A stretch of 64,000 bases of DNA, taken from the NCBI GenBank assembly GCA_021846275.1, contig JAJZBZ010000001.1, positions 372,001 through 436,000 on the forward strand. The letters are read 5' to 3'. Positions 9,322-19,349 of the stretch are shown piece by piece. Position numbers and translations under genes: made by a program. This stretch comes from Acidobacteriota bacterium. GTDB taxonomy: Bacteria; Acidobacteriota; Terriglobia; Terriglobales; Acidobacteriaceae. A model generated the notes under the pieces. The model did not search any database, was not told the DNA's origin, and was given only the letters and a program-made list of their open reading frames with translations. Every line of letters starts with the position of its first letter. Within the stretch, counting starts at the first letter, position 1.

Positions 9322-11085
9322 ATGGAAAAAATGCCAGTTCACGATGAAGTCGCGCAGGCCATTCAGCCAGCGATTTTGACCGGCTCTGAAATCCTCTGGG
9401 CCACGCTCGTCGGCGAGGGCGTCACCGAAGTCTTCGGCTACCCCGGCGGAGCCATCCTGCCCGCCTACGACGCGCTGCGCAAATTCCCCATCCGCCACAT
9501 CCTCGTCCGCCACGAACAGGGCGCCGCTCACATGGCCGACGGCTACGCACGCGCCTCCGGAAAAGTCGGCGTCGCCATCGCCACCAGCGGCCCCGGTGCC
9601 ACCAACCTCGTCACCGGCATCGCCACCGCCATGATGGACTCCATCCCCATCGTCTGCATCACCGGCCAGGTCTCCAGCAAAGTCCTCGGCACCGACGCAT
9701 TCCAGGAGATCGACATCACCGGCATCACCCTGCCCGTCACCAAACACAACTTCCTCGTCAGCCGCGCCGAGGACATCGCGCCCGCCATTCGCGCCGCATT
9801 CCAGATCGCGCAATCCGGTCGTCCCGGCCCGGTGCTCGTCGACATCACCAAGGACGCGCAGCAGGCCCGTGCCGACTTCGATTTCGCCGCCGCCCAGCCG
9901 CGCCCCTACACGCCGCACCCCATGCTCCACTGCACCGACCACAAGCTCCACCACGCAGCCGAACTCATCCGCAAAGCCGAGCGCCCCGTCATCCTCGCCG
10001 GCCACGGCATCCTCCAGTCCCGCGCCGGAGAGCAGGTCCGCTCGCTCGCCGAACGCATGCAGATTCCCGTCGGCCTCACGCTGCTCGGCCTCGGCGCGTT
10101 CCCCGCGTCCCACCCGCTCAGCATGGGCATGATGGGCATGCACGGCGAGTCCTGGGTCAATCACGCCATCCAGAACGCCGACCTGCTCATCGCCTGCGGC
10201 ATGCGCTTCGACGACCGCGTCATCGGAACCCCAGCCACCTACGCGCCCAACGCAAAAAAAATTCACATCGAAATCGACCCCGCCGAGATCAACAAAAACA
10301 TTCCCGTCGACGTCGCTCTTGTCGGCGATCTCCGCGAAGTCCTCGAGCAGTTGCTCCCGCTTCTGCCCGGTCGCGACGGCTCCGCCTGGCTGCGCTCCAT
10401 CGAAGACAGCAAAGGCTCCGCCGCCGTCCGCGACATTCGCAATCTTCCCGACTCCGGCCATCTCTACGCCGCCCACGTCATGCACGATCTCTGGCGCATC
10501 ACCGAGGGCCGCGCCATCGTCGCGACCGACGTCGGCCAGCACCAGATGTGGGAGGCCCAGTACTATCACCACGACCATCCCCGCACCCTCATCACCTCCG
10601 GCGGACTCGGCACCATGGGCTTCGCCCTGCCCGCCGGCATCGGCGCCAAAGTCGCCTGCCCCGACCGCGAGGTCTGGGTCATCGCCGGTGACGGCGGCTT
10701 CCAGATGACCGCCTCCGAGCTGGCCACCATCGCCCAGGAAAAGCTCAAGGTCAACATCGCCATCATCAACAACGGCTACCTCGGCATGGTCCGCCAGTGG
10801 CAGGAATTTTTCTACGAGCGCAACTATGAATCCACGCCGCTCGTCAGCCCCGATTTCGTCAAGCTCGCCGACGCGCACGGCATCGCCGGAGCAGCCGTCA
10901 GCACGCGCGCCGAACTCGCCAGCGTCGTTGAGCGCGCCCGCCAGCACAACGGCCCGTTCCTCATCAACTTCCTCGTCGAGCAGGAAGACTCCGTTTACCC
11001 CATGATTCCCGTCGGCAGCGCGCTCCATGAGATGATCCGCCGCCCCGACCACAACCCGCTCGTCGAAACCCCGCAGGACTTCTAG
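9322..11085 (+). CDS. ilvB: Acetolactate synthase large (catalytic) subunit
   Basis: Thiamine-diphosphate and FAD enzyme forming 2-acetolactate from pyruvate. The 587-residue length is normal. RHEQGAAHMADGYARASGK carries the ThDP-activating Glu. The ThDP/Mg motif is AGDGGFQMTASELATIAQEK followed by INNGYLGMVRQWQ. The AAGGAG at 9310-9315 is 6 nt from the ATG at 9322; an in-frame ATG at 9316 directly abuts it, so 9322 is preferred. The regulatory subunit ilvN follows after 19 bp. Confidence 0.96.
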   Translation: MEKMPVHDEVAQAIQPAILTGSEILWATLVGEGVTEVFGYPGGAILPAYDALRKFPIRHILVRHEQGAAHMADGYARASGKVGVAIATSGPGATNLVTGIATAMMDSIPIVCITGQVSSKVLGTDAFQEIDITGITLPVTKHNFLVSRAEDIAPAIRAAFQIAQSGRPGPVLVDITKDAQQARADFDFAAAQPRPYTPHPMLHCTDHKLHHAAELIRKAERPVILAGHGILQSRAGEQVRSLAERMQIPVGLTLLGLGAFPASHPLSMGMMGMHGESWVNHAIQNADLLIACGMRFDDRVIGTPATYAPNAKKIHIEIDPAEINKNIPVDVALVGDLREVLEQLLPLLPGRDGSAWLRSIEDSKGSAAVRDIRNLPDSGHLYAAHVMHDLWRITEGRAIVATDVGQHQMWEAQYYHHDHPRTLITSGGLGTMGFALPAGIGAKVACPDREVWVIAGDGGFQMTASELATIAQEKLKVNIAIINNGYLGMVRQWQEFFYERNYESTPLVSPDFVKLADAHGIAGAAVSTRAELASVVERARQHNGPFLINFLVEQEDSVYPMIPVGSALHEMIRRPDHNPLVETPQDF

Positions 11086-11104
11086 CACTCCACAAAGGAC
11101 CATC

Positions 11105-11659
11105 ATGCTCCACACCTTCGTAGCCTACGTCGAAGACAAGCCCGGCGTGCTCACCCGCGTCGCCAGCCTCTTTCGCCGCCTCAACATCAACATCATCTCG
11201 CTCACCGTCGGTCGCAGCGAGCGCGCCGGTTACTCCCGCATGACCATCGTCGCCGATGCCTCCGACCAGGCCGGCCATCGCATCCGCGCCAGCCTCTACA
11301 AACTCGAAGACGTGGCCGAGGTCGATGACATCAGCGGCGTCTCCGCCGTCACCCGCGAACTCGCCCTCATCAAAGTCGCCGCCAACGCCGAATCCCGCTC
11401 CGGCGTCTTCGAACTCGCCGAGGTCTTCCGCGCGCGCATCGTCGATCTCGCCCCTGAATCCCTCATGATCGAGATCACCGGCGTCGAAAGCAAGATCGAG
11501 GGCCTCATCCAGGTGCTCAACGAGCGCGAAAATCGCGTCCTCGAAGTCTGCCGCAGCGGTAAAATGACCATGCGCCGTGGTCATCACACCAGCCGCGTCC
11601 TGCGCGCCATGGGCGTCACCGACATTCCCGACGGCATCGAACCCGTCGATCCCGATTAG
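11105..11659 (+). CDS. ilvN: Acetolactate synthase small (regulatory) subunit
   Basis: Activates IlvB and binds valine for feedback control. At 184 residues it is the long IlvH/IlvN type. The N-terminal ACT domain is clear (HTFVAYVEDKPGVLTRVASL, FRRLNINIISLTVG, residues ~2-75), followed by the ALS_ss C-terminal domain (EITGVESKIEGLIQVL). Preceded by AAAGGACC. Confidence 0.95.
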   Translation: MLHTFVAYVEDKPGVLTRVASLFRRLNINIISLTVGRSERAGYSRMTIVADASDQAGHRIRASLYKLEDVAEVDDISGVSAVTRELALIKVAANAESRSGVFELAEVFRARIVDLAPESLMIEITGVESKIEGLIQVLNERENRVLEVCRSGKMTMRRGHHTSRVLRAMGVTDIPDGIEPVDPD

Positions 11660-11746
11660 CTCCCATCCTTCGCATTCGCGTCCGGCTCTGCTCCTTCCTC
11701 CGGCTCGTCAACCACAATCCGCAGCACCATCCGCAAAAACCCATAA

Positions 11747-12787
<1,041 letters not shown>

Positions 12788-12813
12788 ACCAGAATCCGCG
12801 CAGCGCAAAAACA

Positions 12814-12849
12814 GAGCGGGGATGCAGCCATCAGGCCGCATCCCCGCTC
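12814..12849. terminator. Bidirectional hairpin between ilvC and the TonB receptor gene
   Basis: A perfect 12-bp stem, GAGCGGGGATGC (12814-12825) with GCATCCCCGCTC (12838-12849), around a 12-nt loop. It lies between two convergent genes. The T-tract is weak on the plus side (CGCTTTG); on the minus side TGTTTTTGCG follows the stem, so it should serve the receptor gene better. Confidence 0.8.
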
Positions 12850-12862
12850 GCTTTGTCCCGCT

Positions 12863-15502
12863 TTACTTCCTGCCAATGTTGATCGAAACAATATACTCGC
12901 GCGGTGCCCCGGGATCCACCAGCGTATACCCGCCAAAGCTCGTCCCGAAGTATCCGCCGCTCGTGATGTACGCCGTCGGGTTGTACTCCCGATTGAGCAG
13001 GTTCTCCACGCCCAGCGAGAACTGTACCGGAATCCCGTGTCCGCCCTTCATGTGGAAAATCTGCCCCACACTGCCCAGCGTCCCATCCATGTTGAAGTTC
13101 ACCACGCCATAGCCCGGCACCTCCTGCTGGGTAGGTGCCGCAATCAGGTTGCTGAACAGATACCGCTGCCCCACATACTGCCACCACAGTCCCGGAGTCA
13201 GCTTCATCGTCTTGTCGCCGGACTCCCAGTCTGACGTCAGCCCCAGGTTCGTGCTGTAGCGCGGTGAGTTCGAGATCGGGTAACTGCCATAATTCACAGT
13301 CGAGCCGCTGGGGAGATACGACAGAAAGTAGTCATGCTGAATGATGCCGTTCCCATGCACCTGCAAGTAGCGTCCCGGCGACTCGTCAAAGTTCACCGAA
13401 ACACCGTTGTAGACGCTCGACGCCAGCGCAATCGTCGCCGGAGTGCTCTGCTGCGCCACCTGCGTCACCACGTTCACATGGCTCAGTTCATCGTGAAAGT
13501 ACGTCGCGTCCAGCGAGCACGTCCCCAGAAACGCAAACGGACACTTCGTCACCAGAAATCCCGCCTCACGGTTATCGCTCTTCACCGCCTTCAGCAGCCC
13601 GATGTTCACGCCCTTCGTCGGCAGATTCGCGCCAAAGGCCGAGTCCGTCGGGTTCTCATACGTCACCGCATAGTTGCCATGCATCGTGAACCAGTTCAGC
13701 AACCGAAACTGCGCTCCAACGGACGGCGCAATCTGCGAGAAATTCTTGCTCGCGCTCGGTGCCTGCTCCGGATCGTTGCCCGGCGCGCCCAGCGGAAAAT
13801 CCGTCAATCCCGTGTTGAAGTATTGTGTGCGGAAAAGCTGCTCGGCCACGCCCGGCGTAATAATCAGACGCTGGTGAAACAGGTCGATGCGATCCTGCAG
13901 GAACAGGAATCCGTAGTCGTTGTAGAGATGATCACTGTTGAAAAACGCCGGCACCTGCCGCGACGTGCCCTGCGCCGGATTGAACAGCGCCACCGGGTTG
14001 CGATACTCCTGATGAATCCAGTACCCGCCCAGTGTGAAGAGATCATGTGGAGCCTGAATATCCGCCGACGACTGCGAGCCTACGGCGTTCGACGCCGGGT
14101 CGTACCACTCATGCCCCACCGTATAATTCGGCCCATAGAAATTCACCACGCGATTATGCAGTCGATACCCATGCCTGTACCACTCCGAGTTATGCATCGT
14201 AACTCGCGGTGATAGCTCAAGCTCCAGCTTCGCGTACACAATGTCACTCTGCGTTTTGATCTGCTTGAACCAGGTGGCTTGAGCCAGTGAGGAATAGAAT
14301 CCGCTGGTCTGCTGGCTATAGTACTGCGCATTGGCCGGAACCGCCGTCCCCGGCTGCGAATCCGGACCATACAGGCCCGTCGTCGTCACCGCGTCGCCAT
14401 AGTTGTTGTTGTAGGCCGGTGTAATTGGGGCAATCGGCAGGAAGTTCGGGCGAAACTCCGTATTCCGTCCGTGATAGTAGCCGAAACTCAGGCTGCCGCG
14501 ATCAAAGTAGTGCTCCACCTTCACCAGCGACGCATAGCCCGACGACGGCGCATTGAACGTGGGAATGCCAATCGTACCCACGCGGAAGGTGTCGTTCGAA
14601 GCATAGCCAAACGCCAGCAACCCAGACCAACCCTTGTAATTCCCGCTGCGCGCCACAAAATGCTCAATGTAAGTGTTGTAACTCCCGATGCTGACTCCGG
14701 CCTTGATGTCCGCGCCCGGCGTGCTCTTCGGCTGGAACGGGAGATAGTTCACCGTGCCGCCAATGCTGTCAAACCACCGATTCGACGGCGCACCCGGACC
14801 ATACGTCACGTCGATGTTCGAGATCATATCCATGATCGGAATCTGCGTCGTCTGCCACTGACCGTTGTTCGAGATCAGGTTGTTCATCGGAATGCCGTCA
14901 AAGAGAAACGTCACTCCGTTGCGCAGCACGTCGCCGTTCACGCTCGACCACCCCGCCTTGATGCCGCGCACCACCACCTCGCTGCGCGCCGTCGCCGCCA
15001 CGCCGCCGTAGCCATACACATAGATGCCCGGCGCAGCCGTCAGCGCCTGCGCCGCACTGCCAAACGGCCCGGCAACGCCTTCGATCTCCGCATTGGAAAT
15101 CTCCGCCTCCGTCACCGATGTCTCCGGCGAGGCATCCGCCGTCACCGTCACCTGCTCGGCATTCGACGCAATCACCATCGCCAGATGCACCGACAGGCTC
15201 TGCCCGGCGCTCAGTTCAATTCCATTCTTCGTCAGCACGTCAAACCCATTCAGGCTTGACGTCACCATATAACTGCCCGCCGCCAGATTCGGAGCCGCAA
15301 ACGCTCCACCGGCGTCGCTCGTCACCGTCGTAATCGCCTTTGTGTCCAGGTTGATGATCGATATCGTCGCCCCGCCCAGCGGTGCTCCGGAAACCGTGGT
15401 CACCGTCCCCTGCAATGTGGTCGTCCCTTGCGCTTGCGCCACTCCAACAAGCGCCAGCAGCAGAAAAACGCAAAGCCATACTCCGCTCCAGAAACGTCGC
15501 AT
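12863..15502 (-). CDS. TonB-dependent receptor with carboxypeptidase-like regulatory domain
   Basis: Outer-membrane active-transport receptor of 879 residues. A signal peptide (WLCVFLLLALVGVAQAQ, cleavage after ~25) is followed by a CarboxypepD_reg-like domain (TLQGTVTTVSGAPLGGATIS, residues ~28-110), a plug domain (VVVRGIKAGWSS, FLFDGIPMNNLI, GPGAPSNRWFDSIGGTVNYL, ~130-270), and a long beta-barrel. The C-terminus ends GRK rather than with an aromatic residue. Substrate is unknown; no ABC transporter is adjacent. This domain order is widespread in Acidobacteriota and Bacteroidota. GAGGACAGAGG precedes the start. Confidence 0.93.
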   Translation of the reverse strand: MRRFWSGVWLCVFLLLALVGVAQAQGTTTLQGTVTTVSGAPLGGATISIINLDTKAITTVTSDAGGAFAAPNLAAGSYMVTSSLNGFDVLTKNGIELSAGQSLSVHLAMVIASNAEQVTVTADASPETSVTEAEISNAEIEGVAGPFGSAAQALTAAPGIYVYGYGGVAATARSEVVVRGIKAGWSSVNGDVLRNGVTFLFDGIPMNNLISNNGQWQTTQIPIMDMISNIDVTYGPGAPSNRWFDSIGGTVNYLPFQPKSTPGADIKAGVSIGSYNTYIEHFVARSGNYKGWSGLLAFGYASNDTFRVGTIGIPTFNAPSSGYASLVKVEHYFDRGSLSFGYYHGRNTEFRPNFLPIAPITPAYNNNYGDAVTTTGLYGPDSQPGTAVPANAQYYSQQTSGFYSSLAQATWFKQIKTQSDIVYAKLELELSPRVTMHNSEWYRHGYRLHNRVVNFYGPNYTVGHEWYDPASNAVGSQSSADIQAPHDLFTLGGYWIHQEYRNPVALFNPAQGTSRQVPAFFNSDHLYNDYGFLFLQDRIDLFHQRLIITPGVAEQLFRTQYFNTGLTDFPLGAPGNDPEQAPSASKNFSQIAPSVGAQFRLLNWFTMHGNYAVTYENPTDSAFGANLPTKGVNIGLLKAVKSDNREAGFLVTKCPFAFLGTCSLDATYFHDELSHVNVVTQVAQQSTPATIALASSVYNGVSVNFDESPGRYLQVHGNGIIQHDYFLSYLPSGSTVNYGSYPISNSPRYSTNLGLTSDWESGDKTMKLTPGLWWQYVGQRYLFSNLIAAPTQQEVPGYGVVNFNMDGTLGSVGQIFHMKGGHGIPVQFSLGVENLLNREYNPTAYITSGGYFGTSFGGYTLVDPGAPREYIVSINIGRK

Positions 15503-15803
15503 CCTCTGTCCTCACAAATCGGAATTCGGCGCGTCCTGAGCCTTGGTAATCGAATCGTTGGAAGCGCGCCCACTCCGAAGTTAAGGAGCGAAAGTTACAT
15601 TCCGTTGATGTCTCGATGAAAACATTCACCGATCGATGACAATGCCTTCATCCAAATGAAATCCCTCCGACAAACTACAGATCCTCACCCACACTCCGCG
15701 TCTGTCATACTGTTGCGGGGCCTTCATCCCTCCCCACGCGGAACATCCAGGTCGGCCAGCGCGTACTTCCCCTTGCCTGCGCAAGCAACTTCCGGAGTTG
15801 TCC
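15503..15803. other. Intergenic region between divergent TonB receptor and methyltransferase genes
   Basis: About 300 bp with no gene. It should hold both divergent promoters. CATACT at about 15707 on the plus strand is a weak -10 candidate far upstream of the methyltransferase. No convincing palindrome or riboswitch-like structure was seen. Confidence 0.4.
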
Positions 15804-16376
15804 ATGCACTCTATCTACGACTGGTATTTCCCCGCTGTGTGGTTCACATTCCTGCTTTACTGGCGCATCCGCGCCGCGAACACCAAGCAGTCCGTTCGCA
15901 TCGAACCGACGCCGTCGCGTCTGTTTCGCTCGCTTGCTTTCATCGTCGCCATTACGCTCTTTTTCGTTCCCCACCTGCGCATCCCGGTGCTCAATCTTTC
16001 GCTGCTATCCCGTTCCCCGCTCCACTTCTGGCTCGGTGTCGCCCTCAACGCACTGGGTCTGCTCTTCGCCGTCGCCGCACGCCACCACATCGGCCGCAAC
16101 TGGAGCGGCACCGTCACCCTCAAGCAGGATCACGAACTCATCACCACCGGCCCCTACGCCCTCGTCCGCCATCCCATTTACACCGGCATCCTCATCGGCT
16201 TCCTCGGCACCGCCATCGCCCTCGGCGAACTTCGCGGCCTCATCGCCACCCTGCTCATCGCCGTCGCGCTCTGGGCCAAGCTACGCCTAGAAGAACAATG
16301 GATGCGCCAGCAGTTCGGCCCCGCCTACTCCGCCTACGCCGCACGCACCGCCGCCCTCATCCCATTCCTGCTCTGA
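15804..16376 (+). CDS. Isoprenylcysteine carboxyl methyltransferase-like membrane protein
   Basis: Integral membrane methyltransferase of the ICMT/PEMT superfamily, 190 residues. About four to five hydrophobic segments are seen (YFPAVWFTFLLYW, SLAFIVAITLFFV, FWLGVALNALGLLFAVAA, ILIGFLGTAIALG, IATLLIAVALWA). The SAM-binding signature is GPYALVRHPIYTGILIG with a trailing LRLEEQWMRQQFG. ATG at 15804 is 6 nt after CCGGAG; a TTG at 15798 abuts the same site. The bacterial substrate is unknown, possibly a lipid or small molecule, since prenylated proteins are not expected. Confidence 0.85.
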   Translation: MHSIYDWYFPAVWFTFLLYWRIRAANTKQSVRIEPTPSRLFRSLAFIVAITLFFVPHLRIPVLNLSLLSRSPLHFWLGVALNALGLLFAVAARHHIGRNWSGTVTLKQDHELITTGPYALVRHPIYTGILIGFLGTAIALGELRGLIATLLIAVALWAKLRLEEQWMRQQFGPAYSAYAARTAALIPFLL

Positions 16377-16574
16377 CCGCACAGGGAATCCACTTCCGTC
16401 TTTTTTCCGCGTCATTTTCCACCGAAACGGCTGCTCCACCCAGGCACCGCCTGGTCGGCACATGCGCTGCGCGCAGCGTGCCTCTCGCGAGCTTGAGTAA
16501 GCGTTGCCTCTGGATACGTGCCAAAGGGCATCCGCTTCATTCGGGATTGTAATGGACGTATTCGGAAGGGATTC

Positions 16575-16651
<77 letters not shown>

Positions 16652-16842
16652 GCTCCGGTGGGCAAAACCACGCGCGCCGTCAACCCGCGCGGCCAGTCTC
16701 ATCATAGCAGTCGCATCGTTTTCCCCACTCGCCTCTCGCTCCAGGTGCGCATCCCGCGCGCCATGCGATAGCCTTCTCTGTTGTCCTCTGTTTTTCGCGC
16801 CCAGTCGTGCATCCGATCCTCGCATCTCAGGAGCAGCCGTTC

Positions 16843-18312
16843 GTGAGTTCATTCCATCCCTTCAACCTCGCACAAGCCGCTCAGGCCTCCATGCAGGAGC
16901 ACGGTTTCCAGCCCAGACTCTCACCCGAAGCCCAGCGTGAGCTTGCTCTCCTGCTCGCTCGCGGACTCACTCTTCCACAAGTCGGAACCAACATCGCAGA
17001 CCTGCGCTCGCTCCTCTGGTCCTCCATCGACAACGACACCTCGCGCGACCTTGACCAGATCGAGTGGGCCGAGCGTCTCGCCGACGGTCGCATCCGCATC
17101 CGCGTCGCCGTCGCTGACGTGGACGCAACCGTGGCTCAGGGCACCGCGCTCGACGCTCACGCCGAAAGCGAAACCACCAGCGTCTACACCGGCATCACCG
17201 TCTTCCCCATGTTCCCCGTCGAGCTGTCCGAGGGCATCACCTCGCTCAACGAAAACGAGGATCGCGCCGCCGTCATCACCGAGTTCTCCGTCGACGCGCG
17301 CGGCACTGTCACCGACGGCAACATCTATCGCGCGCTCGTCCGCAACCGCGCCCAGCTCACGTACAACGCCGTCGGAGCCTGGCTCGCCGACACAGCCGAA
17401 GCGCCGGAAAAAGTCCGACAAAACGCTGCTCTCCGTGACCAGCTTCAGCTTCAGGACGAGGCCGCTCGCCGCATGGTCGGCAACCGCGCCCAGCACGGAG
17501 CGCTTGATCTGGAAACCATCGAAACCCGTCCCGTCATGGTCCACGAGGAAGCCGTCAGCCTCGCGCGCCAGTTGAAAAACCGCGCCACCAGCCTCATCGA
17601 AGAGTTCATGATCGCCGCCAATGGCGTCATGGCTCGCACGCTCGACTCCGCCCGCATCGCCTCCATCCGCCGCATCGTCCGCACACCCAAACGCTGGGAT
17701 CGCATCGTGCAGCTCGCCGCCGAACTCGGCACCACTCTGCCCGCCGCACCCGACTCCAAAGCCCTCAACGATTTCCTCACCGAGCGCCGCAAATCCGATC
17801 CCATCCGCTTTCCCGATCTCTCACTCGCCGTCATCAAGCTCATGGGTCCGGGCGAATACGTCATGGTCCGTCCCGGCGAGGAATCGCCCGGCCACTTCGG
17901 CCTCGCCATCCAGGACTACACCCACTCCACCGCGCCCAATCGACGCTTCGCCGACGTCGTCACCCAGCGCCTGCTCAAGGCCCATCTCGCCGCCGCACCC
18001 ACTCCCTACTCCGCCGAACGTCTCGCCGCCATCGCCGCGCGATGCACCCTCATGGAGGACAACGAGCGCCACGTTGAGCGCGAAATGTCCAAGCGCATCG
18101 CCGCCGTCGTCCTCCACAAACGCATCGGCCTGAACTTCAGCGCCATCGTCACCGGCGTCTCTCACGCCGGAACCTTCGTCCGCGCACTGGAACCGCACGT
18201 TGAAGGCATGCTCGTCCACGGCGGCGCTGGTCTCGATGTCGGGGACAAAATCCAGGTGCGCCTCGTCAGCACCAACCCCGAGCGCGGCTACATCGACTTC
18301 GCCGCCGCCTAG
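16843..18312 (+). CDS. RNB-family 3'-5' exoribonuclease, short form
   Basis: RNase II/R-type exoribonuclease of about 489 residues, cytosolic RNA decay. The RNB domain begins at SIDNDTSRDLDQIEWAERL (residues ~65-83), where the metal-binding aspartates lie. YTHSTAPNRRFADVVTQRLL and MEDNERHVEREMSKRIAAVV are the conserved RNB C-terminal signatures. An S1-like domain closes the protein (IVTGVSHAGTFVRALE, VEGMLVHGG). Cold-shock domains at the N-terminus are absent, so it is shorter than E. coli RNase R (about 800). GTG at 16843 follows CAGGAG by 9 nt; a GTG at 16807 is an alternative. Confidence 0.9.
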   Translation: MSSFHPFNLAQAAQASMQEHGFQPRLSPEAQRELALLLARGLTLPQVGTNIADLRSLLWSSIDNDTSRDLDQIEWAERLADGRIRIRVAVADVDATVAQGTALDAHAESETTSVYTGITVFPMFPVELSEGITSLNENEDRAAVITEFSVDARGTVTDGNIYRALVRNRAQLTYNAVGAWLADTAEAPEKVRQNAALRDQLQLQDEAARRMVGNRAQHGALDLETIETRPVMVHEEAVSLARQLKNRATSLIEEFMIAANGVMARTLDSARIASIRRIVRTPKRWDRIVQLAAELGTTLPAAPDSKALNDFLTERRKSDPIRFPDLSLAVIKLMGPGEYVMVRPGEESPGHFGLAIQDYTHSTAPNRRFADVVTQRLLKAHLAAAPTPYSAERLAAIAARCTLMEDNERHVEREMSKRIAAVVLHKRIGLNFSAIVTGVSHAGTFVRALEPHVEGMLVHGGAGLDVGDKIQVRLVSTNPERGYIDFAAA

Positions 18313-18358
18313 CCCGCGCAGAGTCCGTGCACGCGCACAGCCCTCACACAACCCCTGA

Positions 18359-18364
18359 TACACT
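18359..18364 (+). promoter_or_regulatory. Putative -10 hexamer directly before the deacetylase start
   Basis: TACACT with only 7 nt to the GTG at 18372 and no ribosome-binding site between them. If this is the -10 box, transcription would begin at or next to the start codon and the mRNA would be leaderless. Confidence 0.4.
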
Positions 18365-18371
18365 CAGCCTC

Positions 18372-19250
18372 GTGCGACAACTCATCATCAACGCCGACGA
18401 CTTCGGCCTCACCTCCGGCGTCAACCGCGCCATCGTCGAGCTTGCCCACTCCGGATCGCTTACCAGCGCCACGCTCATGGCCTCGGCACCCGCCACCGCA
18501 GAAGCCATTCGGCTCGCCCTGGCGACGCCCGCGCTCGGCGTCGGCTGCCATGTCGTCCTCGTCGATGGCGTCTCCTGCCTCGACGCCGACGCCCGGCGAG
18601 CCTGCCCGTGGATCGCGCAAAACAACGCAGCACTGCCCGCCAAGCCGCGCCAGCTTCTGCGCGCGCTCTTCGCGCCAGGCGTCTCGCGCAGCCAGCGCGA
18701 AGACTTCCTCGAAGCCGAAGCCTATGCCCAGATCACGCGCCTGCAACAGGCCGGACTCACGCTCACCCACATCGACACGCACAAGCATCTCCACCAGTTT
18801 CCCGCCATCCTGCGCCCCGTTCTGCGCGCCGCTCGCCGCGCCGGCATCTGCCGCATTCGCAATCCCTTTGAGCCGCGCTGGAGCCGCGCACTCACGCCCC
18901 GCGTCCCCATCGCGCGCCGCGCAGAATTTCGCCTGCTTCAGTTCTTTCGCAGCAGCTTTCTGCGCTCCGTCGCCGAAGCTGGTTTCACCACCACAAATGG
19001 TGCCATCGGCGTCCTCGCCACCGGCTCGCTTGACCGCGCGCTCGTCGAGAGCCTGCTCGCGGCACTGCCTGACGGCTGCTGGGAACTGGTCACCCATCCC
19101 GGCTACTCCGATTCGGCACTGGCCGCCATCCGCACCCGCCTCCGCGCCTCGCGCCAAATCGAACTGGCCGCGCTCGCGCCCGTCGCCCAAGCCACCAGCC
19201 TGGCCAGAATCCCCTTCAGCGCGCTCCCCGCACCCAACCACGCACCCTGA
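18372..19250 (+). CDS. ChbG/HpnK (YdjC)-family carbohydrate deacetylase
   Basis: Metal-dependent deacetylase acting on N-acetylated sugars, 292 residues. The N-terminal metal-binding motif IINADDFGLTSGVNRAI (residues ~4-20) and the second motif HIDTHKHLHQFP (~130-141) are intact; HPGYSD near the C-terminus is also conserved. GTG at 18372 matches the family N-terminus; a GTG at 18327 would add a non-conserved extension. bshA lies 99 bp downstream on the same strand. HpnK members work in hopanoid clusters and ChbG on chitooligosaccharides. The true substrate here is open. Confidence 0.9.
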   Translation: MRQLIINADDFGLTSGVNRAIVELAHSGSLTSATLMASAPATAEAIRLALATPALGVGCHVVLVDGVSCLDADARRACPWIAQNNAALPAKPRQLLRALFAPGVSRSQREDFLEAEAYAQITRLQQAGLTLTHIDTHKHLHQFPAILRPVLRAARRAGICRIRNPFEPRWSRALTPRVPIARRAEFRLLQFFRSSFLRSVAEAGFTTTNGAIGVLATGSLDRALVESLLAALPDGCWELVTHPGYSDSALAAIRTRLRASRQIELAALAPVAQATSLARIPFSALPAPNHAP

Positions 19251-19349
19251 ACGATTCCGGCTTCATTTTTTCAGCATCGGCCCCACCATCCGCCGCGTCC
19301 AATCCTCTGAGGCCCGACCATCCTTCGCACCCCCGGAAAGCAGTACAGC

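Noticed and set aside
12863-12900. TonB receptor as a truncated gene because it lacks a C-terminal aromatic residue
   Set aside because: Length (879 residues) and the final beta strands look complete, and the stop is followed by a proper terminator.
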